Shown: positions 43,298 to 53,555, counted from the stretch's first letter. The stretch is 64,000 bases of DNA from Chloroflexi bacterium OLB13 (GCA_001567485.1 JZRA01000016.1:1-64000); one strand, 5' to 3'. Translations and numbers: made by a program. The notes: generated by a model not told the origin, from the letters alone.

Positions 43298-44557
43298 ATG
43301 GACCTGCTGCGAAGAGGTCGGCCACGGGTAGTCATCACCGGTATGGGGGCTGAGACGGCCCTCGGCCCTGTTAAACAACTCTGGGAGAACCTGCTAGCGG
43401 GGCGTTCCGGCATCCGCAATATCGAGACCATCGATACCGAACACATTTCGGTGAAGATCGCTGCTGAGGTTCGCGATTTCGATCCATCGAAGTACGTGGA
43501 CGCCAAGGAGGCGCGACGCATGGGACGCGCTTCGCAGTTGGCCGTCTCGGCCGCCCATCAAGCGCTCGAAGATGCCGGTCTCGACGTTGAGACGGTCGAA
43601 AGCCAATCAGATCGTGTTGGCGTGGTGGTCGGCACGACACTCGGATCGCACGAGCTGTCAACCGGCGCAACCTTCGATTTCCGGACATACTGGCGCAAGC
43701 CGAATCCGTTGGCGATGGTCAATTCGCTGCCGAATATGCCGGCACACTACATCAGCAAAGTGCTGCGCGCGCTCGGCCCGCTCACCACGCCATCGACGGC
43801 CTGCGCTGCCGGAACCCAGTCGATTGGCGAGGCTTCGGAATTGATTCGAGCCGGGCGCGCCGATTACGTCGTGACCGGAGGCGTAGAGGCGATTCTGCAG
43901 GATTATACTATCGCCGGCTTTACCGCCATGACCGCGCTCGCGACGGAATACAACGATGAGCCGGACAAAGCAAGCCGCCCCTTTGACAAGAACCGTTCAG
44001 GGTTCGTCATTGGGGAAGGCGCCGCGATTGTGATCATCGAGTCATTAGCCAACGCGCTCCGGCGTGGCGCGCGCATCTACGCTGAAATCCTCGGCCATGC
44101 TTCCTCCTCAGATGGATATCACGTCGCTGCCCTAGACCCGACGGCCAGCGGTGCAACACGGTCGATGAAGTGGGCTATCGAGGATGCGCGAATCAATCCG
44201 GAGAAGATCGCGTACATCAACGCTCATGGCACGTCGACTCCCACCAATGACGTGATGGAGACGACCGCCATTAAGCGGGCAATCGGCGAACACGCCTATA
44301 ACACGTGGGTTAGCTCTACCAAGAGTATGCTTGGGCATGCCTTTGGCGCATCCGGCGCTATCGAGGCTATCGTAACCGCCCTCTCACTCTTCACGCAGAA
44401 AGTCCACCCCACCATCAATTACGAAACCCCTGACCCGGAGTGTGATCTCGACTATGTGCCGAATACGGCGCGCGACGCACACGGACTGGATATCGCGCTG
44501 ACTAACAGCTTCGGCCTCGGCGGACAGAATGCCACGTTAGTCATGGGCCGCGTCTAG
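43298..44557 (+). CDS. fabF: 3-oxoacyl-ACP synthase II (FabF)
   Basis: A 419-residue KAS II condensing enzyme of fatty acid elongation. The catalytic triad is visible: Cys in TPSTACAAGTQSI, His in INAHGTSTPTND, and His in MLGHAFGASG. The ATG at 43298 follows GGAGGG by seven bases. It lies 11 bases after the corrected plsX stop; the usual fabH, fabD, fabG and acpP genes are not between them. Close family members act in polyketide synthesis, but the plsX linkage supports a housekeeping role. Confidence 0.93.
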   Translation: MDLLRRGRPRVVITGMGAETALGPVKQLWENLLAGRSGIRNIETIDTEHISVKIAAEVRDFDPSKYVDAKEARRMGRASQLAVSAAHQALEDAGLDVETVESQSDRVGVVVGTTLGSHELSTGATFDFRTYWRKPNPLAMVNSLPNMPAHYISKVLRALGPLTTPSTACAAGTQSIGEASELIRAGRADYVVTGGVEAILQDYTIAGFTAMTALATEYNDEPDKASRPFDKNRSGFVIGEGAAIVIIESLANALRRGARIYAEILGHASSSDGYHVAALDPTASGATRSMKWAIEDARINPEKIAYINAHGTSTPTNDVMETTAIKRAIGEHAYNTWVSSTKSMLGHAFGASGAIEAIVTALSLFTQKVHPTINYETPDPECDLDYVPNTARDAHGLDIALTNSFGLGGQNATLVMGRV

Positions 44558-44672
44558 CCTGCTCACGGCGGCAGGTTCGCTAGAACCTCGGTGTACTTCC
44601 GAACCTGCCGCTTGCCGATCCGACGGTTTATCAAGTAATGTCGGGGCATGTAAACGTTGAGGAGGCCCATGC

Positions 44673-45932
44673 GTGTCGGCGCTGAGTACAATCCGCGCGC
44701 TGCTTGACCAAGGACAAGTCAAGAAAGCGGAAATCGCAATCGCAAAAGAGCTGCGTGCTGACTCACATGGCATAGCGCCACACGACCTCTTGACTCTCCG
44801 TGCTCGCGCCAAGTTGTATACGTCACGGCCTGAGGGCGCCATCGACGACCTCACCCGTGCTCGCGCACTTGACCCGACCATCGCGCAAGATCCTGAATGG
44901 CTAGAAGTACTCGCTGACAGCCATTTATCGCGATTCGAACTGTCGGCTGTGGGGCTGGTCGAGCGCGTGGATATACAGCAGGCCGAGACCCTGTACCGTT
45001 CACTCCTAGTGGATTATCCCGATTATCGGAATATCGGTTGGATTGCGTATCAACTGGGACGACTGCTGGCGATCAAGAACTTGCCCGACGACGCCATGGC
45101 AATGTTCAAGCAGGCCCAACTCAGCCGATCTGTCGTAGACGCCCTGCCCGCTTACTGCCTCGAACGGATGGGATATATCGAATTCTACGAGTATCGCCAT
45201 ATTCAGCGGGCGCTCGACTATCTTGACCTCGCGTTCCGTGCATACCCCACCCACGAGGATCGCGGTTGGCTCGTACAGCTCTATCTGCTGCGGGGACGGA
45301 TCCTGCGTGACTCGCATCGTCTTGCTGAAGCTACCGAAGCAGCAGAGACCGCGTTGAAGATGAGCGCATCGATACGCAAAGCCTCACGCAGCCTTCAGCG
45401 GGAGACGCTGTTCACCGCGTGCGAAATCCTGTCCCGGTCTGCGGGGGGCGAGAAACGGGTGGTCGAACTCGTTGAGCAGTTCTTCGAGTTGTCCCGCCGG
45501 CCGCAAGGTATTGATGTCACGTGGTCACGCGCATACGAAATGCTCGCAGATGCGCTCGCGTCGCTCGGTCGCTATGAGCGAGCCGTCGACGCGTATCTGG
45601 CTGCGCTTCAGTACAACCCCTACCATCCGTGGGAAGTGTCTATCTTGTATCGAACCGCTGCCGCCTACTATCAGCATGGCGATTATCAGCGTGCATTGAA
45701 CGCTCTAGTTCATGGATTAGATGTCGCGCGTGCTGAAAATCAGGCCGTCGATTTTCGTCACTACGATCTCTTGGGCAACGCACACTACGCATTAGGCAAC
45801 TATCCCGAGGCCGTAGCGGCATACGATCAAGCGCTTCAGCTGGTCCCGCGTTCCGACGCCATCGTAGACAAAATCCTCCATTACCGCGCGTTTGCTCTTG
45901 AGAAGGGATCGCACAACCCTGTGACAGGCTAG
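44673..45932 (+). CDS. TPR-repeat protein
   Basis: A 419-residue cytoplasmic protein built mostly of tetratricopeptide repeats. Clear units are AYEMLADALASLGRYERAVDAYLAALQ (read in part as ALASLGRYERAVDAYLAAL), AAAYYQHGDYQRALNALV and NAHYALGNYPEAVAAYDQALQ. GTG 44673 is the start: GAGGAGG lies seven bases before it. An ATG at 44669 is in another frame and stops after about a dozen codons. Partners are unknown. It stands 115 bases after fabF with no clear terminator between. Confidence 0.85.
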   Translation: MSALSTIRALLDQGQVKKAEIAIAKELRADSHGIAPHDLLTLRARAKLYTSRPEGAIDDLTRARALDPTIAQDPEWLEVLADSHLSRFELSAVGLVERVDIQQAETLYRSLLVDYPDYRNIGWIAYQLGRLLAIKNLPDDAMAMFKQAQLSRSVVDALPAYCLERMGYIEFYEYRHIQRALDYLDLAFRAYPTHEDRGWLVQLYLLRGRILRDSHRLAEATEAAETALKMSASIRKASRSLQRETLFTACEILSRSAGGEKRVVELVEQFFELSRRPQGIDVTWSRAYEMLADALASLGRYERAVDAYLAALQYNPYHPWEVSILYRTAAAYYQHGDYQRALNALVHGLDVARAENQAVDFRHYDLLGNAHYALGNYPEAVAAYDQALQLVPRSDAIVDKILHYRAFALEKGSHNPVTG

Positions 45933-45992
45933 TGTCGCAGGTTACAATGTGCTTCAATAGCAGAAGAGTGTTGGCGAGTTTGAGCGCAGTTC

Positions 45993-47363
45993 ATGGTAGA
46001 ACCCATAGCAGTCATCGGTGGCGGTCTTGCTGGGTCTGAGGCGGCGTGGCAGCTCGCTCAGCGCGGCCATACCGTTACACTCTACGAGATGCGGCCGATA
46101 CGATCAACCGGTGCGCACGTCAGCGATCGGCTCGCCGAGCTGGTTTGTTCAAATTCGCTCGGCTCGAATTTGCCGGATCGCGCGACAGGCGTGCTGCTCA
46201 ACGAACTTCGCAAGCTGAAGTCGCTGCTTATCGAAGCGGCTGAATCGAGCGCCGTGCCGGCGGGTGGCGCGCTTGCCGTCGATCGCGTGCTGTTTGCCGA
46301 GTACGTTACATCCGCACTCACAAGTCATCCTAACATTAGGCTCGTCCGCGACGAAGTGACGACCATCCCTGCTGGCCCCGCGATCATTGCCACTGGCCCG
46401 CTGACTTCACCTGCATTGGCACAGGCGCTGATCGCGCTCACCGGAGAAGAGCATCTCTACTTCTACGACGCGATCTCCCCTATCGTAACGGCCGAGTCAA
46501 TTGATATGTCGATCGCCTTTCGGGCCAGCCGCTATGGCCGCGGGGAGGACGATTACATCAACTGCCCAATGAACGCAGACGAGTATGCAGCGTTCGTTGA
46601 GGCCGTGCGTAACGCCGAAACCAGCTCACTGCGCGATTTCGAACGCGAGGATCCGCACTTCTTCGAGGGCTGCGTCCCTATCGAGCAGTTGGCGAAGCGC
46701 GGAGACGATACGCTGGCCTATGGGCCGATGCGCCCGGTCGGCCTGCGTGACCCGCGAACCGGTAAGCGTCCTACCGCCGTGGTTCAGCTGCGCCGGGACA
46801 ATATCGCCGGGAGCCTCTACAACATCGTCGGGTTCCAGACCAATATCAAGTGGGGCGCGCAAGAGCAAATCCTTCGCCTGATTCCGGGGCTGGCAGACGC
46901 TGAATTCGTTCGTATGGGACAAATGCATCGCAACACGTTCGTGAATTCGCCCAAACTCCTGCATTCGACGATGCAGCTGAGAACGCGCGAGAATCTGTAT
47001 TTGGCAGGCCAGATTACGGGCATCGAGGGTTACGCCGGGAATATCGCCACAGGCTTATTGGCGGCGATAAACCTCCACCGATCCCTACTCGGTATGGAGC
47101 CGTTGGTGCTGCCTATCACGACGATGATCGGCGCGCTTGCACATTACATCTCCAGCGCCGAGCCGAAACACTTCCAGCCGATGAAGGCGAACTTTGGCAT
47201 CCTTCCAGAACTTGACGAGCGTATTAAGGGCAAGCGCGACCGCTACGCCGCGTATGCCGAGCGGGCCGGCGCCGACCTCGATCAATGCATCCGAACAGCA
47301 CGTGATCCGCACCTCGTGTACGACGTCCCTGACAGCCCTGTTTCTGTAACACACGCACCTTGA
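45993..47363 (+). CDS. trmFO: Folate-dependent tRNA (uracil-54-C5)-methyltransferase TrmFO
   Basis: A 456-residue FAD enzyme that uses methylenetetrahydrofolate to make ribothymidine at tRNA position 54. Evidence: FAD-binding [16 protein letters not shown], the TrmFO marker [10 protein letters not shown], then [28 protein letters not shown] and [16 protein letters not shown]. Length matches the family (about 440-460). The context, between a TPR gene and an aminotransferase 13 bases downstream, does not add to the function. Confidence 0.96.
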   Translation: MVEPIAVIGGGLAGSEAAWQLAQRGHTVTLYEMRPIRSTGAHVSDRLAELVCSNSLGSNLPDRATGVLLNELRKLKSLLIEAAESSAVPAGGALAVDRVLFAEYVTSALTSHPNIRLVRDEVTTIPAGPAIIATGPLTSPALAQALIALTGEEHLYFYDAISPIVTAESIDMSIAFRASRYGRGEDDYINCPMNADEYAAFVEAVRNAETSSLRDFEREDPHFFEGCVPIEQLAKRGDDTLAYGPMRPVGLRDPRTGKRPTAVVQLRRDNIAGSLYNIVGFQTNIKWGAQEQILRLIPGLADAEFVRMGQMHRNTFVNSPKLLHSTMQLRTRENLYLAGQITGIEGYAGNIATGLLAAINLHRSLLGMEPLVLPITTMIGALAHYISSAEPKHFQPMKANFGILPELDERIKGKRDRYAAYAERAGADLDQCIRTARDPHLVYDVPDSPVSVTHAP

Positions 47364-47376
47364 AAGGCGCATTGAC

Positions 47377-48551
47377 ATGACTCAACCGGCAAACCGTCTT
47401 GACCGCCTCCCCGCTTATGTGTTTGCAGTGATCGGGGATCGGTTGCGGGCGATGCAGGCTGCTGGCGTTGACGTGATTCGACTGGACATTGGCAGCCCTG
47501 ATGCTCCACCTCCAGACCACGTGATCCAGAGACTAGGGCAAGCCGCGCTCGACCCGACGATACACGGCTATTCAGGCTATCGGGGGCATCCTGCGTTTCG
47601 GCAGCCATCGCGCGTTATTACAAGCGGCGCTTCGGCGTGACGATCAACCCCGATACGGAGGTGCTGCCTCTATTGGGGAGCAAAGAAGGCATCGTCAACC
47701 TCACCCTCGCCTACTGTGATACCGGAGACGCCGTCCTGATTCCGTCGGTCGGTTATCCGTCCTACATGCAGAGCGCGCGGCTCGCTGGTTCGGACATCGA
47801 ATGGGTGCCGGTTGATGTCGAGAACGGTTATCTCGCCGATCTGTCCCGGGTGAGCGATGCTGCCGCGCAGCGGTCAAAGCTCCTCTGGCTCAATTATCCG
47901 AACAATCCGACCGGGGCGGTCGCGCCATTCGACTATCTCCAAGACGCTGTTGCGTGGAGCGCGTCCCGCGATGTCCTTCTTGCGTTCGATAATCCGTATT
48001 GCGAAGTCACTTTCGACGGCTACGTTGCACCGAGCATCATGCAGGTCGATGGCGCGAAGGATACGGCGATCGAGTTCATCTCACTGTCAAAGAGCCACAA
48101 CATGGCTGGCTGGCGACTGGGCGCCGCTGTGGGCAGCAAGCAGACCATCGACACCCTGCTCAAGGTGAAAAGCAATTTCGACAGCGGGCATTTCAACGCG
48201 ATCTATCTTGCAGGTCAGGCTGCGCTCGACGACACGCCTCAATCGTGGATCGACGCCCGTAATCACGTGTATCAACTGCGCCGCGACAAGCTCATGGCCG
48301 CGCTGCCAGAAATCGGTCTACGGGGCGATCTTCCGAAGGCTACGCTCTATGTCTGGGCAACCCCGGACAAACTCAACGCCTCGGATTATGTCGAAAAAGC
48401 GCTGGTCGAAGCCCACGTGTCGCTGGCGGGCGGTGCAGCGTACGGCCCGGATGGAACAGATTGGATCCGATTCAGCATCGGCGTGCCGGATGACCAGTTT
48501 GACGACGCCATCCGACGGCTAAAGGAGTGGTACTCAGCAAAATATGCCTAG
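47377..48551 (+). pseudogene. Class I/II aminotransferase, split by one frameshift
   Basis: A fold-type I PLP aminotransferase of the aspartate/LL-diaminopimelate type, written as two overlapping frames. The first part (47377 onward) reaches GYSGYRGHPAFRQ; the second continues AIARYYKRRFGVTIN, then LLGSKEGIVNL, NYPNNPTG and the PLP lysine in ISLSKSHNMAGWRLG. Adding one G at 47604/47605 (CAG-GCC for CAGCC) joins them into a protein of about 391 residues. With all catalytic motifs intact, a consensus error is more likely than gene decay. The specific amino donor is not assignable; a DapL-like enzyme would fit lysine synthesis. Its end overlaps hflX by eight bases. Confidence 0.83.
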
Positions 48552-49863
48552 TATGCACGAGGTCGTGCGATTTGAAGCTGAACGGGCCGTTCTCGTCGCC
48601 GCAATGGAGCACCGTTCGCGTCCACTTATGTCGATGCAGGATTCGCTGGCCGAGCTAGCGCTGCTCGCTTCCACGGCGGGGATCGACGTGGTAGGTCAGA
48701 CAACGCAAGTCCTGCGTCAGATTGAGCCGGCAACATACATCGGCTCAGGGAAACTCGAAGAGGTTCGAGATTTGCTGGTCGCAGCAGACGCTCGGGTCGT
48801 CATCTTTGACGACGAGCTTTCACCCCGACATCAGCGCGAGATTGAAGAGCGTTTGCGCCCGTCTGTCCCAGAAGTCAAGGTCATCGACCGTTCGGCCCTG
48901 ATCCTCGACATCTTCGCGCAGCACGCTCAAACACGCGAAGGTTCGCTTCAGGTTGAGCTGGCGCAGTACGAATATCGCCTGCCCCGCCTGACCCGTCAAT
49001 GGACACACCTCGCCCGTCAAGGTGGTGGCAAGGGATCGGCAGCCGGTGTTGGGCTTCGCGGTCCCGGTGAAACGCAGCTGGAAGTTGACCGGCGCGAAAT
49101 GGCACGCAAAATCGGCAAACTGAAGCAAGAGCTGGAGATCGTGCGCGGCCACCGCGGAAGACAGCGCAGTCAGCGATCGCGCTCAGGCGTGCCTGTTGTG
49201 GCGCTGGTCGGCTACACCAACGCCGGCAAATCGACACTGCTGAATGCTCTGACCGACGCGCAGGCCTTCGTGGCCGATCAGCTTTTCGCAACGCTGGATC
49301 CGACAACCCGCAAACTAGAGCTGCCCTCAGGCCGTCAAGCCGTGTTGACCGATACCGTCGGCTTCATCCAGAAGCTGCCCACCACGCTGATTGCAGCGTT
49401 TCGTGCTACGCTCGAAGAGGTCGCCGAGGCGGATCTACTGCTTCACCTGATCGACGTTACACATCCGAACGCGGCCGAGCACTTCGAAGCCGTTGAGGAC
49501 ACGCTTGCCGAGATAGACGTTCCGCCGATTCCGCGCATACTCGTTTACAACAAAGCAGATCAATGGCACGGTACCGAACTGCCATTCGACGCTCAAGCTA
49601 TCGGGTATTCGTCTGCAGTCCTCATCAGCGCGATCACAGGACGCGGGCTAGACGACCTGCGTGAAGCTATCGATCACGGCTTAGCGACCGCCTCGCGCAC
49701 GTTGCAGCTTCGCTTCCCCTATAACCGCGGTGATCTGGTTTCGCTCGCTTATGAAAACGCGACGGTGCTTGCGCGGGAAGACAAAGCAGATGGGGTACAC
49801 TTGACGGCGCGGATGCCCGCGGTGTTCGCCGAGCAGATGAAGGAACACGAGGTTAGATCATGA
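48544..49863 (+). CDS. hflX: GTPase HflX
   Basis: A 439-residue ribosome-associated GTPase that can split stalled or hibernating ribosomes. The N-terminal HflX domain includes PATYIGSGKLEEV and VIFDDELSPRHQREIEE. A linker with GKGSAAGVGLRGPGETQ precedes the G domain: G1 GYTNAGKSTLLNAL, G3 DTVGFI, G4 NKAD. Length matches the family. It is translationally linked to the aminotransferase upstream and to the small membrane protein downstream, with overlaps on both sides. Confidence 0.95.
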   Translation: MPSMHEVVRFEAERAVLVAAMEHRSRPLMSMQDSLAELALLASTAGIDVVGQTTQVLRQIEPATYIGSGKLEEVRDLLVAADARVVIFDDELSPRHQREIEERLRPSVPEVKVIDRSALILDIFAQHAQTREGSLQVELAQYEYRLPRLTRQWTHLARQGGGKGSAAGVGLRGPGETQLEVDRREMARKIGKLKQELEIVRGHRGRQRSQRSRSGVPVVALVGYTNAGKSTLLNALTDAQAFVADQLFATLDPTTRKLELPSGRQAVLTDTVGFIQKLPTTLIAAFRATLEEVAEADLLLHLIDVTHPNAAEHFEAVEDTLAEIDVPPIPRILVYNKADQWHGTELPFDAQAIGYSSAVLISAITGRGLDDLREAIDHGLATASRTLQLRFPYNRGDLVSLAYENATVLAREDKADGVHLTARMPAVFAEQMKEHEVRS

Positions 49864-50105
49864 GAAGGCTGGACAGTTCCCGACGTCTCGGACGCATGAT
49901 CGATCTGGCGTCATCCAGTTTGGCCCGACGCCGTGGACTCCCCGTAATTATCGGTATTCTGCTGGTTGCCGTCGCCTTGATTATCGACCTCGTGGGCTAT
50001 GCTTCGAACTCTCGTGCCCTGCAAATCACTGGGACGATCATCCACAGCGTTGGCGTGTTGTTCGCACTCGTCGGCTTGACGCTCGCGACACCGCTCGGCA
50101 AGTAA
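49860..50105 (+). CDS. Small two-helix membrane protein, unknown function
   Basis: An 81-residue protein whose ATG overlaps the hflX stop (ATGA). Residues 1-25 are basic and residues 27-46 and 55-77 are hydrophobic, so two membrane helices are likely with a short loop. I recognise no family. Coupling to hflX suggests they are co-expressed. It ends one base before the convergent propeller gene. Confidence 0.68.
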   Translation: MRRLDSSRRLGRMIDLASSSLARRRGLPVIIGILLVAVALIIDLVGYASNSRALQITGTIIHSVGVLFALVGLTLATPLGK

Positions 50106-50106
50106 G

Positions 50107-51063
50107 TCAATTCTGGGCCTGTGGATCGAGGCTGGCCCAATAGATTTCCGGCCTGAACAGCGTGTGAACGAAAATGCGCCGATCCTCGGAGATGGTGAGA
50201 CCGGCTAGCGGCGCCGACAGATCGGTGTATAACACAAGCTCCACCTGATCGTTATCACAGCCACCATTCTCGGCGCACTCACCGGGCATCACCCGCCCAA
50301 CAACGCCGCGCACCCCGATGGCGTAGGCAAAGTACAGATAGCCGTCAGACCCCATCGTGATATTCGCCACGTTTTGCAGTCCGCGCACCAGCGGCTGCAT
50401 GACGGCCTCACTTCCGCTCTCGACGGCTTCACGATCCAGCCACTCGATCGCTCTGCGCGAACTGCCGCTGTTGGCGACGTACACACGCTCATCATCCACC
50501 GTCACGCCGGTCGGCGAGCGCAGTTCAGCGGCAATCGTCGTGACCTCCCCCGTGCGCGTCACCCGCATCAACGTATTCGCGCCCAAACTGGTCATCAGGA
50601 ACGAGTCGTCGTCGAACACCGTGATTCCCCACGGCGTTTCGAGGTCACTGGCCGACGGCTTTGGAGAACGCATCTGATCGACTTCAAGCAAGCGACTGGT
50701 GTCGCTATCCGGCACCCATATCCGGGGGCGATCCGACGTGCCCTGCTCGACGACAAGGGTATGACTATTACGAACGCCGCTGATGAACGTCTCGGTCGAG
50801 CCAGTCATACTGTCGACTTCGTAGATCGTCCAATCCCCCGTGCAGATGACGTACAGAAAGCCGTTAAACCACTGCATGCCGTTCGGACGCTGCACGTTTC
50901 CCGTAATGACGGTCAGGTCTTCTTGCGTTAGTACCTCGAATGGCGCTTCGGTCTGTGCATTCCCAGACTCGACCGTTGTCGTTTCGGTTGGTGTAACTAC
51001 AGGTGAAGGCGTCGTTTGATACAGGGCCGCGAGAAACGCAGCGATAACCCCTAGGATCACCAT
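50107..51063 (-). CDS. Extracytoplasmic SMP-30/NHL-like beta-propeller protein
   Basis: A 318-residue protein with an N-terminal hydrophobic signal anchor (about 1-15) and a Thr/Pro/Glu linker. The remainder is a six-bladed propeller of the SMP-30/NHL type: VQRPNGMQWFNGFLYV, TPWGITVFDDDSFL, SPTGVTVDDERVYVANS and VANITMGSDGYLYF. No catalytic residues can be assigned. It is the last gene of the leftward unit decarboxylase-site-2 protease-HEAT-propeller, 17 bases after the HEAT gene. The start ATG follows AGAGGAG. Confidence 0.8.
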   Translation of the reverse strand: MVILGVIAAFLAALYQTTPSPVVTPTETTTVESGNAQTEAPFEVLTQEDLTVITGNVQRPNGMQWFNGFLYVICTGDWTIYEVDSMTGSTETFISGVRNSHTLVVEQGTSDRPRIWVPDSDTSRLLEVDQMRSPKPSASDLETPWGITVFDDDSFLMTSLGANTLMRVTRTGEVTTIAAELRSPTGVTVDDERVYVANSGSSRRAIEWLDREAVESGSEAVMQPLVRGLQNVANITMGSDGYLYFAYAIGVRGVVGRVMPGECAENGGCDNDQVELVLYTDLSAPLAGLTISEDRRIFVHTLFRPEIYWASLDPQAQN

Positions 51064-51080
51064 TCAGTCTGGCTCCTCTG

Positions 51081-52061
51081 TTACTTGTCGTCCGACGCAT
51101 CGAATCCGGGAATCATGCCATCGGCAGCATTTGCGCTGTCTAGCGCGTCTTCGATGACGTCAAGCAGATCGTCGTCCTCATCTGCGCTCGCGCGCTCGGC
51201 AAGGGCTTCAAGCACTCGGATAGCCTCTTTGCCGCCGATCTCTCCCAGCGACCAGATCGCTGCTCCGGCGAGCTGTCGTTCTTCTGCGAGCGCGATCTCC
51301 GACAGCAGGCGAACGGCTTCGGTAAGCTCAAGCTCGCCGGCAGCACGCGCCGCTTCGAACCGATCCTCAATTGTTCCGCGTTCCAGTTCGTGCAGCACAT
51401 GATCACGCCAGCGCGAATCGCTGCTTGCGCCCATCGCAAAGATCGACGCGGTCTTGAGCACCGGCTCACCAGATTCGTACGCTTTCAGGATTTGTTGAGG
51501 AACCTGCGGATGGCTGCTGTAACCCAGCGATTCAATCGCGCGTGTCCGTGCAAGTAGACTGTCGTCGCTCAACACTACGTGTAGCAGATAGTCAACAATC
51601 GCGTCGTTGAGCGCGGTGTCGAGCTTGTCAAGTTCACCTTCGAGAACGAAAGTTCCCAGCGCACGAATAGCGGCAGCGCGAACAATCTCCGCCTCGTCGT
51701 TTTGGGCCATATCAAGAAGCAGCGCGGCATGGCGGCCGCTCGTTACATGCACACACAGATCGATCGCGAGACTGCGGATATCCGCGTCATGATCGTCCAG
51801 CGCCATGATGCCGAGCAGCGAAAAATCGGTGGCAAAGTCCGATTCGCCGGCTTCGATGAGCGCGGTCATCAGATCGCGCTTTACCTCTACCGACAACGAC
51901 TCCCAAACCGGGTACATGTCGATGATCTGCGAGGGAAGCAGTTCGCTTAGCCCCTGCACGATCACTGGAGGGATCATCTGCCCCGGTTCAAGCTGCACGA
52001 CCAGCGCGAGTGTTTGTGTGAAATTAGGCCCAACCGGGCGGATTTCGTCTTTCAGTCCCAT
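51081..52061 (-). CDS. HEAT-repeat protein
   Basis: A 326-residue all-helical protein with HEAT/PBS-lyase-like repeats: EIVRAAAIRALGTFV, RTRAIESLGYSSHPQV, LAGAAIWSLGEIGGKEAIRVLEAL (in part AAIWSLGEIGGKEA). Its first 80 residues differ from the repeats. It is acidic and cytoplasmic. HEAT proteins are scaffolds; no partner is evident, but it lies nine bases after the site-2 protease gene and 17 before the propeller gene, so these three are probably made together. Confidence 0.87.
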   Translation of the reverse strand: MGLKDEIRPVGPNFTQTLALVVQLEPGQMIPPVIVQGLSELLPSQIIDMYPVWESLSVEVKRDLMTALIEAGESDFATDFSLLGIMALDDHDADIRSLAIDLCVHVTSGRHAALLLDMAQNDEAEIVRAAAIRALGTFVLEGELDKLDTALNDAIVDYLLHVVLSDDSLLARTRAIESLGYSSHPQVPQQILKAYESGEPVLKTASIFAMGASSDSRWRDHVLHELERGTIEDRFEAARAAGELELTEAVRLLSEIALAEERQLAGAAIWSLGEIGGKEAIRVLEALAERASADEDDDLLDVIEDALDSANAADGMIPGFDASDDK

Positions 52062-52070
52062 TCTGTCGTT

Positions 52071-53555
52071 CTACCTCGGAAGTAGGTTGAGTATGGGGTC
52101 GCGGATATCCTGTACGATGACCACGATCCCGATTGCGAGCAGGAAGAGCATCCCGATTATCATAATCGCTTCCTCGCGGCGCTGCGACAGCGGCTTACCG
52201 CGCAGAATTTCGATCACGATGAACAGGATTCGGCCCCCATCCAACGGCGGCAGTGGCAGCAAATTCGTCAGGCCGAGGGCGATATTGACCAACGCGACAA
52301 AACTGAGGATGCGCGTTGGCGAGCCGGTCTCGATGCTGTCTTGGAGGAAGGAGCCGCCGATCTGGCTAATGCCTAGGATGCTGATTACACGGCCTTCCTC
52401 AGGCGCGGCAGTACCTGACAGCAGCCGCGCTGGAAGACCGAGGATCGCATCAAGAACGTTGCGAATTTCGGAGACACCATAGGCGATTGCCTCTGGCAGC
52501 GCCAAAGGCACGCTCTTCGTTAGTGGGCCGGCCGAATAGAGGCTTGCGCCCAATCCCGTGGAAAACACGTCTACCGTCACTCCCGCACCGAGATATCCCT
52601 GTCCGGGCGCAGGGTTGATACGCGGTGTGACCTCAAGCGTTACCTCGGCGTCGCCCCGAACCACGGTCAGCGGCACGGCTGAACCCGCGCTCTCTTCGTT
52701 AATCTCCTGAAGGATGCGGAATGGATCGCTGCTCGTTTGCAAATCGACCCCGCCGATCCCAATAATCGCATCTCTGAGCTGCAGCCCTGCCATATACGCG
52801 GGCGAGTTGAGCTGGATCGATTCGACCACAAGCCGGCTTCGAAAGTCTCGAAGCGCCGCACGCTGCTCAGGGCTGAAGGTCAGTTCGATCTCACGACGTT
52901 CAAACGGCCCATCATCGACCGGACGTAGCAAGACACCCAATACGACGGGCTGAGTCTCCGATTCGACGGCGGTCAAGAGATCATCTAACGACTGATATGG
53001 CGCTCCGTTCACCGTCTCGATGACGAACTCTTGCCCGCCAGCAATTGCGTAAAGCGGGCTTTCAGAAGTCACGTTTCCCACGACGTACGCCTCGCCAATC
53101 GGTTGATCGACACCAATCAAGCCGATGACCACAAACACTAAGAGCGCCGCTAGGACGTTCGCAATCGCCCCTGCTGCCATGAACACGATCCGGCTTAGGG
53201 GCTTGGCTTCGTTTACAGTCCGGATCTTGGCAGGCATCCGGCCCGGCTCTAGTGCTGCAAGCTCTGCACGCGCGGCCTCAGTCTCCGCTTCGCTCAGAGT
53301 CTTGATCATGTCCTCGCCAAGCGGCCGGACAAACCCGCCTAGTGGGATCAAGTTGAGCGTGAAATCGGTCTCGCGCCACCGGAACAGCCGCGCAATTTTC
53401 GGCGGGTATCCAATCCCGAACTCGAGGATCGTGATACCGACTGCCTTTGCTGCGAGCAGATGTCCAAACTCATGCACGATCACCGCTGGGATCAACACAA
53501 GCCCGAACGCCACCAGTGACGATAGAAGGTCGCTTTTGAGGAGAAAATCAAACAT
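52071..53555 (-). CDS. Site-2 (M50, RseP-like) membrane protease
   Basis: A 494-residue intramembrane metalloprotease. The zinc motif is IVHEFGHLLAAKAVG in the first helix, and the third metal ligand lies in LPLPPLDGGRIL near residue 450. Four or more membrane helices and two PDZ-like regions between them fit RseP. A long central insert (about 90-330) has segments QLRDAIIGIGG and RDFRSRLVVES. Such proteases cut anti-sigma factors or signal peptides in the membrane. The neighbours are a HEAT protein and an external propeller. The isoprenoid decarboxylase gene ends 104 bases upstream, so it may not be on the same transcript. Confidence 0.9.
   Translation of the reverse strand: MFDFLLKSDLLSSLVAFGLVLIPAVIVHEFGHLLAAKAVGITILEFGIGYPPKIARLFRWRETDFTLNLIPLGGFVRPLGEDMIKTLSEAETEAARAELAALEPGRMPAKIRTVNEAKPLSRIVFMAAGAIANVLAALLVFVVIGLIGVDQPIGEAYVVGNVTSESPLYAIAGGQEFVIETVNGAPYQSLDDLLTAVESETQPVVLGVLLRPVDDGPFERREIELTFSPEQRAALRDFRSRLVVESIQLNSPAYMAGLQLRDAIIGIGGVDLQTSSDPFRILQEINEESAGSAVPLTVVRGDAEVTLEVTPRINPAPGQGYLGAGVTVDVFSTGLGASLYSAGPLTKSVPLALPEAIAYGVSEIRNVLDAILGLPARLLSGTAAPEEGRVISILGISQIGGSFLQDSIETGSPTRILSFVALVNIALGLTNLLPLPPLDGGRILFIVIEILRGKPLSQRREEAIMIIGMLFLLAIGIVVIVQDIRDPILNLLPR

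Noticed and set aside
44669-44710. ATG start for the TPR protein at 44669
   Set aside because: It is in another frame and stops within about a dozen codons; GTG 44673 has the correct ribosome binding site spacing.
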